NCBI RefSeq assembly: GCF_035984655.1
Contig: NZ_JAXCHT010000010.1
Span: 59,815 to 123,814, forward strand
DNA length: 64,000 nucleotides
Direction: 5' to 3'
Origin: Actimicrobium sp035984655
Lineage (GTDB): Bacteria; Pseudomonadota; Gammaproteobacteria; Burkholderiales; Burkholderiaceae_D
Part shown: positions 53,647 to 61,704 of the stretch, piece by piece
How positions within the stretch are numbered: the first letter of the stretch is position 1
How the letters are laid out: each line of letters opens with the position of its first letter
The notes under the pieces: generated by a model
Told to the model about the DNA's origin: nothing
Databases searched by the model: none
The model's input: only the letters and a program-made list of their open reading frames with translations
Made by a program: the position numbers and the translations under genes

Positions 53647-54639
53647 TCAGTGATCGCGCTCAACATCTGTGCGCTCACGCACGATGCGCGCAACCTGCAA
53701 GCAGTGTTCGACCTGCTCGGCAATCGCCGGGGGTACCTCGCGTGCCCCGGCCAGGACCTGTTCGATCCAGCGCGCCGTGGTCACGGCATCCCGTTCAGCC
53801 GGCAGATCCGGGGCGGCATCGGCGCGCTCCTGCTTGTCGAACAGGGTGCTGCGTTGCCCCTGATGCAGCCAGTCGATGCGTTGTGCACGCTTGACATTGG
53901 CGACCGTCTCGCCTTCGGTGCCGCGCATCAGGAATGCGTCACCGCGTGCATGCGGCGCCGCCGTCGCGAAGTAGGTACTGAGCATTTCCAGATATTCGGG
54001 ATGGGTGTAGGAAGTCAGGCGCAACGCGGGCTGGCGAAACGGCTGCATGATCTTGACCAGCGTATGGGTCGAGTTGCGCACGCCCAGAATGCGCCGCAAC
54101 GACAGCAGATGCGCCAGTTGCGGCGCCAGCACCTCGATCGGAATGAAGGCCGGCGCACCGCTTGCCAGCTGCGCTTCGGCATGTGCAGGAGTGCGTGACA
54201 GCGGCAGGCCTAGCTCCTGGAAAATCTCGGCGCTGGTGACACGGTTGGGATCCTGCAGCACGCCATGCATCAGCACCGGCGCGCCGTGCCTGGCCAGCAC
54301 CGACACCAGCAAGGGCGTCAAATTGGCCATGTGCCGGGCGCCGTTATAACTTGGAATGACAATCGGGGCGTAAGGCGACGCCAGCGGCGCCGACAATGGC
54401 GCAAACGATGCCTCCGCTGCCTCCAGAAACCCGCCGATTTCGTCGATCGACTCGCCCTTGATGCGCATCGCCAGCAGAATCGCGCCGAGTTCGAGATCCG
54501 ACACGCGCCCCTCCAGCATCGCTGCGAAGAGCAGCGTGGCATCGTCGCGCGACATGCTGCGCGCACCATCCTTGCCGCGACCGATTTCCTTGATAAAGCG
54601 CGCTGCTGCCAGCGGTTCGCCCGGTTGACTGTTTTCCAT
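53647..54639 (-). CDS. ybiB: YbiB-type protein (TrpD2-like, DNA-binding)
   Basis: A 330-residue relative of anthranilate phosphoribosyltransferase. The N-terminal helical part has GRVSDLELGAILLAMRIKGES; the C-terminal phosphoribosyltransferase-like fold has PSYNGARHMANLTPLLVSVLA, which differs from the tryptophan enzyme, so catalysis is doubtful. E. coli YbiB has been reported to bind nucleic acid. It lies 39 bases after nasA in the leftward nitrate gene group, as in several betaproteobacteria. The start at 54639 is preferred to an ATG five codons earlier. Confidence 0.85.
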   Translation of the reverse strand: MENSQPGEPLAAARFIKEIGRGKDGARSMSRDDATLLFAAMLEGRVSDLELGAILLAMRIKGESIDEIGGFLEAAEASFAPLSAPLASPYAPIVIPSYNGARHMANLTPLLVSVLARHGAPVLMHGVLQDPNRVTSAEIFQELGLPLSRTPAHAEAQLASGAPAFIPIEVLAPQLAHLLSLRRILGVRNSTHTLVKIMQPFRQPALRLTSYTHPEYLEMLSTYFATAAPHARGDAFLMRGTEGETVANVKRAQRIDWLHQGQRSTLFDKQERADAAPDLPAERDAVTTARWIEQVLAGAREVPPAIAEQVEHCLQVARIVRERTDVERDH

Positions 54640-54678
54640 GCCTGCAGAGTACACCGAAGCGCCGGCCGAGCGGATTTT

Positions 54679-57456
54679 TCAGTCAGAGGCCTGCAGCACC
54701 GGGCGCTGCGCGAGAATGATTTTTTTCAGCTCGGGTACGCACGATCCGCAATTGGTGCCACATTTCAAGCGCCCCTGCAATGCCGCCAGTTGCGCCTCCG
54801 GCGGGCCGTCGAGGGCGTCGAGCGTCGTGGCGATCTCGCTCTCGGCGACATTGAAGCAGTTGCAGATAATCCGCCCTCGCGCAGTAAAACCCTGCGGCGC
54901 CGTCGACGCAGGCGACAGCAGCAAGCGTCCCAATGCGGCGACCGATTGCTCACTCTCCAGATACGGTTTCAGCCAGCGCTCCGCAGCGACATCGCCGGCC
55001 AGCGACAACGCCGCCAGCCTGCCGTTCTCGACCAGGATATGGCGGGCGTTGCCGCGCCGGCGGTCGTCGTAGCGCAGCACGCCGGCGCCAGCAATGCCGA
55101 ACAGCGACTCGATCTGCGCCACCAGCTCCGGCGCGGCGGGATAATCGTCGGCCGCCCGAAAGAATACGCCGACCCGATCGCGGCCGAACAGCGTGCACGA
55201 GCCATAAGCAAACTGCCGCAGGTAGGGACGCAAGGCGGTCTGCAGCCGCAACACCTGATCCGGTGCGACCCAGCCGAACACCACGAAACGCCAGGGCAGT
55301 TCAGCCTTCAGTATCTTGATGCCGGCATGCTTCAATTCAGGTTGTTTTGAACTCGGGTCCAGCGCCGGCGATGTCAAGGCGTTCACGCCGTGCGAACCCG
55401 CGCCTTCGTGGCCGCGGCCGGAGACATATTCTTCACCCCAATGCATGCCGATGAAGGCCTGGCCGGCACGCATCTCGTCGCTGGCTTGCGCCGGGAAAAT
55501 CTGCGAGCCGCGCCGGCTGGTGACATGCACCATGTCACCATCGTCGATCAGGCGTCGATCCATGTCGGCCCGAGCCATCAGGATCGCCGGCTCGGCGGCA
55601 TGCGCGAACAGTTGGGCGACGGTGCCGGTGCGGCTCATGCCATGCCACTGGTCGCGCAACCGCCCGGTGTTCAGGCGAAACGGAAAGCGCGCGTCAATCG
55701 GTTCGGCGACCGGCTTGTAAGGCGTGTTGACGAACCCGGCGCGGCCCGACGCGGTCGGGAAGACGCCATCCTCGTACAGGCGTTTGCGGCCGGCCGCGGC
55801 GCCCTCCGGAAACGGCCATTGCTGCGGCGCTTGCGCCAGCATGGCATACGACAAGCCGGTGATGTCGAGATCGCGTCCGCGCGTCGACTCGCGATGTTCG
55901 TTCCAGATCGATTCAGCGCTGTCGAACGGAAACAGCGTGGTGTCGCGCCCCAGCAAGCGCTCGAGGCGGCGCGCAAAATCCACCACGATTTGCCAGTCAT
56001 GGCGCGCCACGCCCGGACCAGCCACGGCCGCGTTGACGCGGGTGATGCGGCGTTCGGAATTGGTGACGGTGCCGTCCTTTTCGCCCCACGATGTGGCCGG
56101 CAACAGGATGTCGGCATACGGCGCGGTGGCGGTGGTGGCGTAGGCTTCCTGCAGGATCACCAGCTCGGCGCGTTCGAGCGCCTGGCGCACCAGCTTTTGA
56201 TCCGGCATCGACTGCGCCGGATTGGTACAGGCAATCCAGAGCAGCTTGATTTCACCGCTGCGCACTGCCTCGAACATTTCCACCGCGGTCTTGCCGGGCG
56301 TCGCCGGCACGGCCTCGATGCCCCACAGCCGCGCGACTTCGGCGCGGTGTTCGGGGTTGGCCAGGTCACGATGCGCCGACAACAGATTCGCCATGCCGCC
56401 GACTTCCCGTCCACCCATCGCATTCGGTTGCCCGGTCAATGAAAACGGCCCGGCGCCCGGCTTGCCGATCTGGTGTGTGGCCAGATGCAGATTGATCAGT
56501 GCTGCGTTCTTGGCGGTGCCCGCCGCCGATTGATTCAGGCCCTGGCAATACAGCGACAACGCCGCGCGCGACTGCCCGAACCAGCGCGCCGCCGTGAGCA
56601 GGTCGGCTTCGGCGATGCCGCATACATCGGCAACATATTTCGGCGTGTAATCGCGCACCGTGTGCTTGAGTTCGGCAAAGCCTTCGGTATGTGCGGCAAT
56701 GAAGCCGACGTCGGTCAATTCTTCCCACAGGCAGATATGCAGCATGCCATTGAACAGGGCGACATCGGTGCCCGGCAGGATCGGCAGGTACAGGTCGGCA
56801 TCGCGCGCGGTGTCGGTGCGGCGCGGGTCGGCGACGATGACTTTCAGGTTGGGATTATTTTTGCGCGCTTCTTCCAGACGCCGGTACAGCACCGGATGGG
56901 CATACGCCATGTTCGAGCCGACGATGAAAATCAGCTCGGCCAGTTCGATGTCTTCGTAGCACGCCGGCGGTGCATCAGCGCCGAGCGTCTGTTTGTAGCC
57001 GGCCACTGCGCTCGACATGCACAGGCGCGAATTGGTGTCGACATTGTTGGTGCCGATCAGGCCCTTGGCCAGCTTGTTGAAGACGTAATAGTCTTCCGTC
57101 AGCAGCTGGCCGGATATGTAGAAGCCCACGCTGTCCGGCCCATGTGTGCGGATGGTGTCGGCGAATTTCTGCGCCATCGCATCGAGCGTGTCGTCCCAGC
57201 TGGCCGTGGTGCGCGGCAGGTCGCGCTGCGTGCGCAGTTCCGGCGTCAGCGCGCGCGCCTGCAGTTGCAACATTGGCTGCGCTGACAGATGCAGCGTACT
57301 GCCTTTGGTGCAGAGCCGGCCGAAGTTGGCCGGATGCTCCGGGTCGCCGCGCACGCCGGTGATCTGCGCGCCATCGGTGTCGATCAGCACGCCGCAGCCG
57401 ACGCCGCAATAGCAGCAGGTCGACTTGATGTCGTGCGTTGCCGTCGGCAGACTCAT
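54679..57456 (-). CDS. nasA: Assimilatory nitrate reductase catalytic subunit
   Basis: The 925-residue molybdopterin enzyme reduces nitrate to nitrite for assimilation in the cytoplasm. The N-terminal CCYCGVGCGV holds the 4Fe-4S cluster. NNVDTNSRLCMSSAVAGYK near residue 140 supplies the likely molybdenum-ligand Cys. A C-terminal BFD-like 2Fe-2S domain has ICNCFNVAESEI and CGTNCGSCVPEL and accepts electrons. Its start overlaps the nirD stop (ATGA), tying it to nirBD. No Tat signal is present, as expected for an assimilatory enzyme. Confidence 0.95.
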   Translation of the reverse strand: MSLPTATHDIKSTCCYCGVGCGVLIDTDGAQITGVRGDPEHPANFGRLCTKGSTLHLSAQPMLQLQARALTPELRTQRDLPRTTASWDDTLDAMAQKFADTIRTHGPDSVGFYISGQLLTEDYYVFNKLAKGLIGTNNVDTNSRLCMSSAVAGYKQTLGADAPPACYEDIELAELIFIVGSNMAYAHPVLYRRLEEARKNNPNLKVIVADPRRTDTARDADLYLPILPGTDVALFNGMLHICLWEELTDVGFIAAHTEGFAELKHTVRDYTPKYVADVCGIAEADLLTAARWFGQSRAALSLYCQGLNQSAAGTAKNAALINLHLATHQIGKPGAGPFSLTGQPNAMGGREVGGMANLLSAHRDLANPEHRAEVARLWGIEAVPATPGKTAVEMFEAVRSGEIKLLWIACTNPAQSMPDQKLVRQALERAELVILQEAYATTATAPYADILLPATSWGEKDGTVTNSERRITRVNAAVAGPGVARHDWQIVVDFARRLERLLGRDTTLFPFDSAESIWNEHRESTRGRDLDITGLSYAMLAQAPQQWPFPEGAAAGRKRLYEDGVFPTASGRAGFVNTPYKPVAEPIDARFPFRLNTGRLRDQWHGMSRTGTVAQLFAHAAEPAILMARADMDRRLIDDGDMVHVTSRRGSQIFPAQASDEMRAGQAFIGMHWGEEYVSGRGHEGAGSHGVNALTSPALDPSSKQPELKHAGIKILKAELPWRFVVFGWVAPDQVLRLQTALRPYLRQFAYGSCTLFGRDRVGVFFRAADDYPAAPELVAQIESLFGIAGAGVLRYDDRRRGNARHILVENGRLAALSLAGDVAAERWLKPYLESEQSVAALGRLLLSPASTAPQGFTARGRIICNCFNVAESEIATTLDALDGPPEAQLAALQGRLKCGTNCGSCVPELKKIILAQRPVLQASD

Positions 57457-57782
57457 GCCGCGGCCAGCTCCTGCAGGTCGAGCGCGACTTCGCCATTCTC
57501 GACGCGCACCGCGAAGCGTCGGGTGCAGCCTTCGTCCGGCGTGACGGCGCAGCCGGATTCCAGCTCGATGGTCCAGTTATGCAGCGGGCAGGCAACCCGT
57601 TCGCCGAACACGATGCCCTGCGACAGCGGTCCGCCCTTGTGCGGACATTGATCGAGCAGCGCGAACACCTTGTCGGCGCCATTGCGGAAAAGTGCCACCG
57701 GCACCTGACCGGCGCGCTGCACCACCCGTGCGCCGAGTACGGGAATCTCGTCGACGCGGCAAATCACTTTCCATTGATTCAT
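57453..57782 (-). CDS. nirD: Nitrite reductase small subunit
   Basis: A 109-residue Rieske-type subunit of NADH-dependent assimilatory nitrite reductase. The 2Fe-2S motifs are a CPHKGGPL-type LDQCPHKGGPLSQG and CPLHNWTIELESG. The ATG at 57782 follows GGAGAGGTCTTTG, a clear ribosome binding site; a longer frame to 57803 overlaps nirB. It is 17 bases behind nirB and overlaps nasA. Confidence 0.94.
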   Translation of the reverse strand: MNQWKVICRVDEIPVLGARVVQRAGQVPVALFRNGADKVFALLDQCPHKGGPLSQGIVFGERVACPLHNWTIELESGCAVTPDEGCTRRFAVRVENGEVALDLQELAAA

Positions 57783-57799
57783 CAAAGACCTCTCCACAA

Positions 57800-60235
57800 T
57801 CACACGGACAACGGGGCGAACTGGCGCACATCGACCTGGGCTTTTTCCGGCTCATGCCACGGATCGGCCAAGCCATCGAGCGAGAATAGCAGGCGTTCGT
57901 ACAAGGCCTTGCGATTGGCGTGGTCCTCGACCACCGCGCGCTTGACATGATCGAGCCCGACCCGCGCCAGGTAATGCACGGTGCGGTCCAGATACCAGCC
58001 TTCCTCGCGATACAGTTGCAGAAAGGCGCCGGCATATTCAAGCACTTCTTCGTGGGTTTTCAGCTTCACCAGGAATTGCGCGACTTCGGTCTTGATGCCG
58101 CCATTGCCACCGACATAAATCTCCCAGCCCGAATCGACGCCGATCACGCCGACATCCTTGATGCCCGATTCGGCGCAATTGCGCGGGCAGCCCGACACCG
58201 CCAGCTTGACCTTGTGCGGTGCATACATGCGCGCCAGCGCGCGTTCAAGTTGCTGCCCCATCAGCGTCGAATTCTGGGTGCCGAAGCGACACCATTCGGA
58301 ACCGACACAGGTCTTCACCGTGCGCAAGCCCTTGGCATAGGCCAGTCCCGATGGCATGCCGAGATCGCTCCAGACTTCGCGCAAGTCTTCCTTCTTCACG
58401 CCGAGCAAATCGATGCGCTGGCCGCCGGTGACCTTCACGGTGGGAATCTTGAACTTGTCGACCACGTCGGCGATGCGGCGCAATTCGGACGCATTGGTTT
58501 CGCCACCCCACATGCGCGGGATCACCGAATAGGTGCCGTCCTTCTGGATGTTGGCATGCGCGCGTTCGTTGATGAAGCGCGACTGCGGATCATCTTTCGC
58601 TTCGTGCGGCCAGGTGGAGATCAGGTAATAGTTCAGTGCCGGCCGGCAGCTGGCGCAACCGTTCGGCGTGCGCCAGCTCATGAAGGCCATGGTATCGGCG
58701 ATGGTCAGCAACTTCTCGGCGCGGATCGCATCGCGCGCTTCCTGATGGGTGTGGTCCGTGCAATTGCACATCGGCTTGTTCTTGCTCGATTGCGAGTAAT
58801 CGCCACCGGCGGTAAACATCAGAATCTGTTCGACCAGCCCGGTGCAGGAACCACACGACGCCGACGCCTTGGTGTGCTTGCGCACGTCCTCGAGCGTGAA
58901 CAGACCCTGCTCCTTGATGGCCTTGACGATGGTGCCCTTGCAGACGCCATTGCAGCCGCACACTTCGGCCGCATCCGGCATTGCGGCGGCCTTGGTAAAT
59001 CCTTCGTGCCCGACATCGCCGGGACGACCGGTGTTGGCTTCGCCGAACATCAGCGTGTCGCGGATCTCGGCGATATCCTTGCCTTCGCGCAGCAGCTGGA
59101 AGTACCAGCTGCCGTCGACCGTATCGCCGTACAGGCAGGCGCCGACCAGCTTGTCATCCTTGATCACCAGTTTCTTGTAGACGCCGCCGATCGGGTCCGA
59201 CAGGATGATTTCCTCGGTCCCTTCGCCGCCCTGAAAATCGCCCGCCGAAAACAGGTCGATGCCGGTGACCTTGAGTTTGGTCGACGTCACCGAACCCTGA
59301 TAGCGGCCGATGCCGAAGTTGGCCAGATGGTTGGCACAGACCTTGGCCATCTCGAACAGCGGCGCCACCAGTCCATACGCCGTGCCGCGATGATTGACGC
59401 ATTCGCCGACGGCATAGATGCGCGGGTCATAGGTTTGCATGGTGTCATTGACGACGATGCCGCGATTGCAATACAGCCCGCTTGCCTCGGCCAGCGTGGT
59501 GTTCGGTCGAATCCCCACCGCCATCACGACCAGTTGCGCCGGCACTTCGCTGCCGTCGGAAAAGCGGATGGCGCTGACGCGGCCGTCGGTGCCGATCAAC
59601 TCTTTTGTATTTTTCCCGAGCAGGAAATTCAGGCCACGGTCTTCCAGCGACTTTTGCAGCATCTTCCCAGCGACCGGATCAAGTTGACGTTCCATCAGCG
59701 AATCGGGCAGATGTACCACCGTCACGTTCATGCCGCGCAGCTTCAATCCATTGGCGGCTTCCAGTCCGAGCAAGCCGCCGCCGATGACGATCGCATCGGT
59801 ATGGGTGGCGGCAGCAGCGATCATGGTGTTGGTGTCGTGGATGTCGCGGTAGGAAATCACGCCCTCCAGCTCCTTGCCCGGCACCGGCAACATGAACGGG
59901 TTCGAGCCGGTCGCCATCAGCAGCCGGTCATACGGCGCGGTGGTCCCATCGTCGGCGATCACCAGGCGCTTGATGCGGTCGATGGTGACGATCTTCTTGC
60001 CAAGATGCAGCGTGATGTCATTGTCGGTATACCAGTCGACATCATTCAACATGATGTCCTTGATGGTTTGCTCGCCCGCCAGCACCGGCGACAGCAGGAT
60101 GCGGTTGTAGTTGGCATACGGTTCGGCGCCAAAGACGGTGATGTCGTAAATGTCCGGCGCCAGCTTGCGCAGCTCCTCCAGGGTACGCACGCCCGCCATG
60201 CCATTGCCAACCATGACTAGTTTGAGTTTCTTCAT
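57800..60235 (-). CDS. nirB: Nitrite reductase large subunit
   Basis: The 811-residue NADH-dependent nitrite reductase makes ammonium. The N-terminal NAD/FAD domain has VGNGMAGVRTLEELR and DAIVIGGGLLGLEAA. Next are BFD-like 2Fe-2S parts (CGCNGVCKGT, CGSCTG, MCNCTD). The sirohaem/4Fe-4S domain has CVGSEWCRFG and SGCPRNCAESGIKDVGVIG. The start at 60235 has GAGGAAGCAAC upstream; the frame open to 60463 runs through the promoter region and is not used. It heads the leftward nirB-nirD-nasA-ybiB group behind a sigma-54-like promoter. Confidence 0.96.
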   Translation of the reverse strand: MKKLKLVMVGNGMAGVRTLEELRKLAPDIYDITVFGAEPYANYNRILLSPVLAGEQTIKDIMLNDVDWYTDNDITLHLGKKIVTIDRIKRLVIADDGTTAPYDRLLMATGSNPFMLPVPGKELEGVISYRDIHDTNTMIAAAATHTDAIVIGGGLLGLEAANGLKLRGMNVTVVHLPDSLMERQLDPVAGKMLQKSLEDRGLNFLLGKNTKELIGTDGRVSAIRFSDGSEVPAQLVVMAVGIRPNTTLAEASGLYCNRGIVVNDTMQTYDPRIYAVGECVNHRGTAYGLVAPLFEMAKVCANHLANFGIGRYQGSVTSTKLKVTGIDLFSAGDFQGGEGTEEIILSDPIGGVYKKLVIKDDKLVGACLYGDTVDGSWYFQLLREGKDIAEIRDTLMFGEANTGRPGDVGHEGFTKAAAMPDAAEVCGCNGVCKGTIVKAIKEQGLFTLEDVRKHTKASASCGSCTGLVEQILMFTAGGDYSQSSKNKPMCNCTDHTHQEARDAIRAEKLLTIADTMAFMSWRTPNGCASCRPALNYYLISTWPHEAKDDPQSRFINERAHANIQKDGTYSVIPRMWGGETNASELRRIADVVDKFKIPTVKVTGGQRIDLLGVKKEDLREVWSDLGMPSGLAYAKGLRTVKTCVGSEWCRFGTQNSTLMGQQLERALARMYAPHKVKLAVSGCPRNCAESGIKDVGVIGVDSGWEIYVGGNGGIKTEVAQFLVKLKTHEEVLEYAGAFLQLYREEGWYLDRTVHYLARVGLDHVKRAVVEDHANRKALYERLLFSLDGLADPWHEPEKAQVDVRQFAPLSV

Positions 60236-60282
60236 GTTGCTTCCTCGCTGTATGCGTGATGACCGTCTGTACCTCGTCACAA

Positions 60283-60298
60283 AGCAAGTCTGGTGCCA
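60283..60298 (-). promoter_or_regulatory. Sigma-54-type promoter of nirB
   Basis: On the minus strand the sequence TGGCACC-AGAC-TTGCT matches the -24/-12 consensus TGGCACG-N4-TTGC(A/T) with exact spacing and one base different. Transcription would start about 12 bases after the -12 element, roughly 35 bases before the nirB ATG. Confidence 0.75.
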
Positions 60299-60315
60299 GT
60301 ACTTGCGGACGCGGT

Positions 60316-60376
60316 TGCACCATTGACCGATGGAAAGCGCACCAAGGCGACGCGCACCCCGGTTCCGTTTGGTGCG
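60316..60376. promoter_or_regulatory. Cluster of GCACC/GGTGC half-sites between the divergent promoters
   Basis: GCACC occurs at 60317-60321, 60339-60343 and 60354-60358, and GGTGC at 60371-60375. These resemble the half-sites of NtrC enhancers (TGCACC...GGTGCA), but the pair spacing is not canonical. They lie between the two sigma-54-like promoters, where an activator would be expected. Assignment to NtrC is an inference. Confidence 0.4.
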
Positions 60377-60431
60377 ACGCCCGAAATGTCTCCGCATAAT
60401 TCGTGCAAAGCCGGTTTCGCACAAATTTTGC

Positions 60432-60448
60432 ATGGCATGGCGCTTGCA
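60432..60448 (+). promoter_or_regulatory. Sigma-54-type promoter of narK
   Basis: TGGCATG-GCGC-TTGCA at 60433-60448 fits the -24/-12 consensus, with one base different in the first element and correct spacing. The predicted start near 60460 lies about 26 bases before the narK ATG. A 20-base near-palindrome (GTGC...GCAC, 60403-60422) sits just upstream. Confidence 0.75.
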
Positions 60449-60485
60449 TTGCATGACGCACACTCACTGACCGCGACCTGTCACC

Positions 60486-61700
60486 ATGACAAAATCCACG
60501 TTTTGGAAAGTTGGCCACACGCCCACGCTGCTGGCAGCCTTCGTCTACTTCGATCTCAGCTTCATGGTGTGGGTCATCCTCGGCCCGCTCGGCGTGCAGA
60601 TCGCCCATGACCTCGGCCTGACTGCCGCACAAAAAGGCCTGATCGTCGCGACGCCGCTGCTGGCCGGCGCCTTGCTGCGCATCGTCATGGGTGTGCTGGT
60701 CGACCACCTGCGGCCCAAACGCGCCGGTGCGATCGGCCAGGTGATCGTGATCGCCGGGATGGTGTGGGCCTGGCAGGGCAAGCTCGACAGCTACCATGCC
60801 ATCCTCGCACTCGGCGTAATCCTCGGCGTCGCCGGCGCCGCCTTTGCGGTGGCGCTGCCGCTGGCGTCGCGCTGGTATCCGCCCGAGCATCAGGGCACCG
60901 CACTCGGCATCGCCGGCGCCGGCAACTCGGGCACCGCCTTCGCCGCGCTGTTTGCACCCGCGCTGGCGCTGGCCTACGGCTGGCAGAATGTGTTCGGCCT
61001 GTGCCTGATTCCGCTCGGCGTCGCGCTGGTGGTATACATGGTGTTCGCCAGGGACGCGCCCTCCGCGCCGCCGCCGAAATCGCTGATCGACTATCTGAAG
61101 GTACTCAAGGACAAGGACGCATGGTGGTTCATGTTTTTTTACAGCGTCACCTTCGGCGGGTTCTCCGGGCTGGCATCGTCATTGACGATTTACTTCAACA
61201 GCCAGTACGGCCTGAGCCCGGTGGTGGCGGGTTACTTCACCGCCGGTTGCGTGTTTGCCGGATCGATGGTGCGGCCGATGGGCGGCAAGCTGGCCGACCG
61301 TATCGGCGGGATTCGCACGCTGTCGGTGATGTATGTACTGGCGGCGATCTTCCTGTTCATCGCCAGCATCGGGCTGCCGAGTGCAGCCCCGGCGGTGGTC
61401 GTGTTCGTGCTGGCGATGCTGGCGCTGGGCACCGGCAATGGCGCGGTATTCCAGCTGGTGCCGCAGCGCTTTCGCAAGGAAATCGGCGTGATGACCGGAC
61501 TGGTTGGCATGGCCGGTGGCGTCGGCGGGTTTTATCTGGCCGCCAGCATGGGGTTCTCAAAACAGATGACCGGCAGCTACCAGGCCGGCCTGACGATTTT
61601 TGCCGCGCTGGCGGTACTGGCCCTGCTCGGCCTGTCGGCGGTCAAGGGACGGTGGCGCACCACCTGGGGCAGCGCGGCGATGACCTCCGCCAGAATCTGA
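60486..61700 (+). CDS. narK: Nitrate/nitrite MFS transporter
   Basis: A 404-residue major facilitator of the NarK/NasA group that imports nitrate and may export nitrite. It has about twelve helices. Group landmarks are the first helix FVYFDLSFMVWVILGPLGVQIA, LGIAGAGNSGTAFAALFAPALA (nitrate signature region) and the second signature LALGTGNGAVFQLVPQRFRKEIG. It is divergent from nirB and four bases upstream of the phosphatase/kinase gene. A sigma-54-like promoter lies in front of it. Confidence 0.93.
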   Translation: MTKSTFWKVGHTPTLLAAFVYFDLSFMVWVILGPLGVQIAHDLGLTAAQKGLIVATPLLAGALLRIVMGVLVDHLRPKRAGAIGQVIVIAGMVWAWQGKLDSYHAILALGVILGVAGAAFAVALPLASRWYPPEHQGTALGIAGAGNSGTAFAALFAPALALAYGWQNVFGLCLIPLGVALVVYMVFARDAPSAPPPKSLIDYLKVLKDKDAWWFMFFYSVTFGGFSGLASSLTIYFNSQYGLSPVVAGYFTAGCVFAGSMVRPMGGKLADRIGGIRTLSVMYVLAAIFLFIASIGLPSAAPAVVVFVLAMLALGTGNGAVFQLVPQRFRKEIGVMTGLVGMAGGVGGFYLAASMGFSKQMTGSYQAGLTIFAALAVLALLGLSAVKGRWRTTWGSAAMTSARI

Positions 61701-61704
61701 CGTC

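Noticed and set aside
57920..60220. A 766-codon rightward open frame
   Set aside because: It is the antisense shadow of nirB and shows no family motif.
60236..60463. N-terminal extension of nirB by 76 codons
   Set aside because: It would run across the sigma-54-type promoter; the ATG at 60235 has a good ribosome binding site and starts the known NAD/FAD domain.
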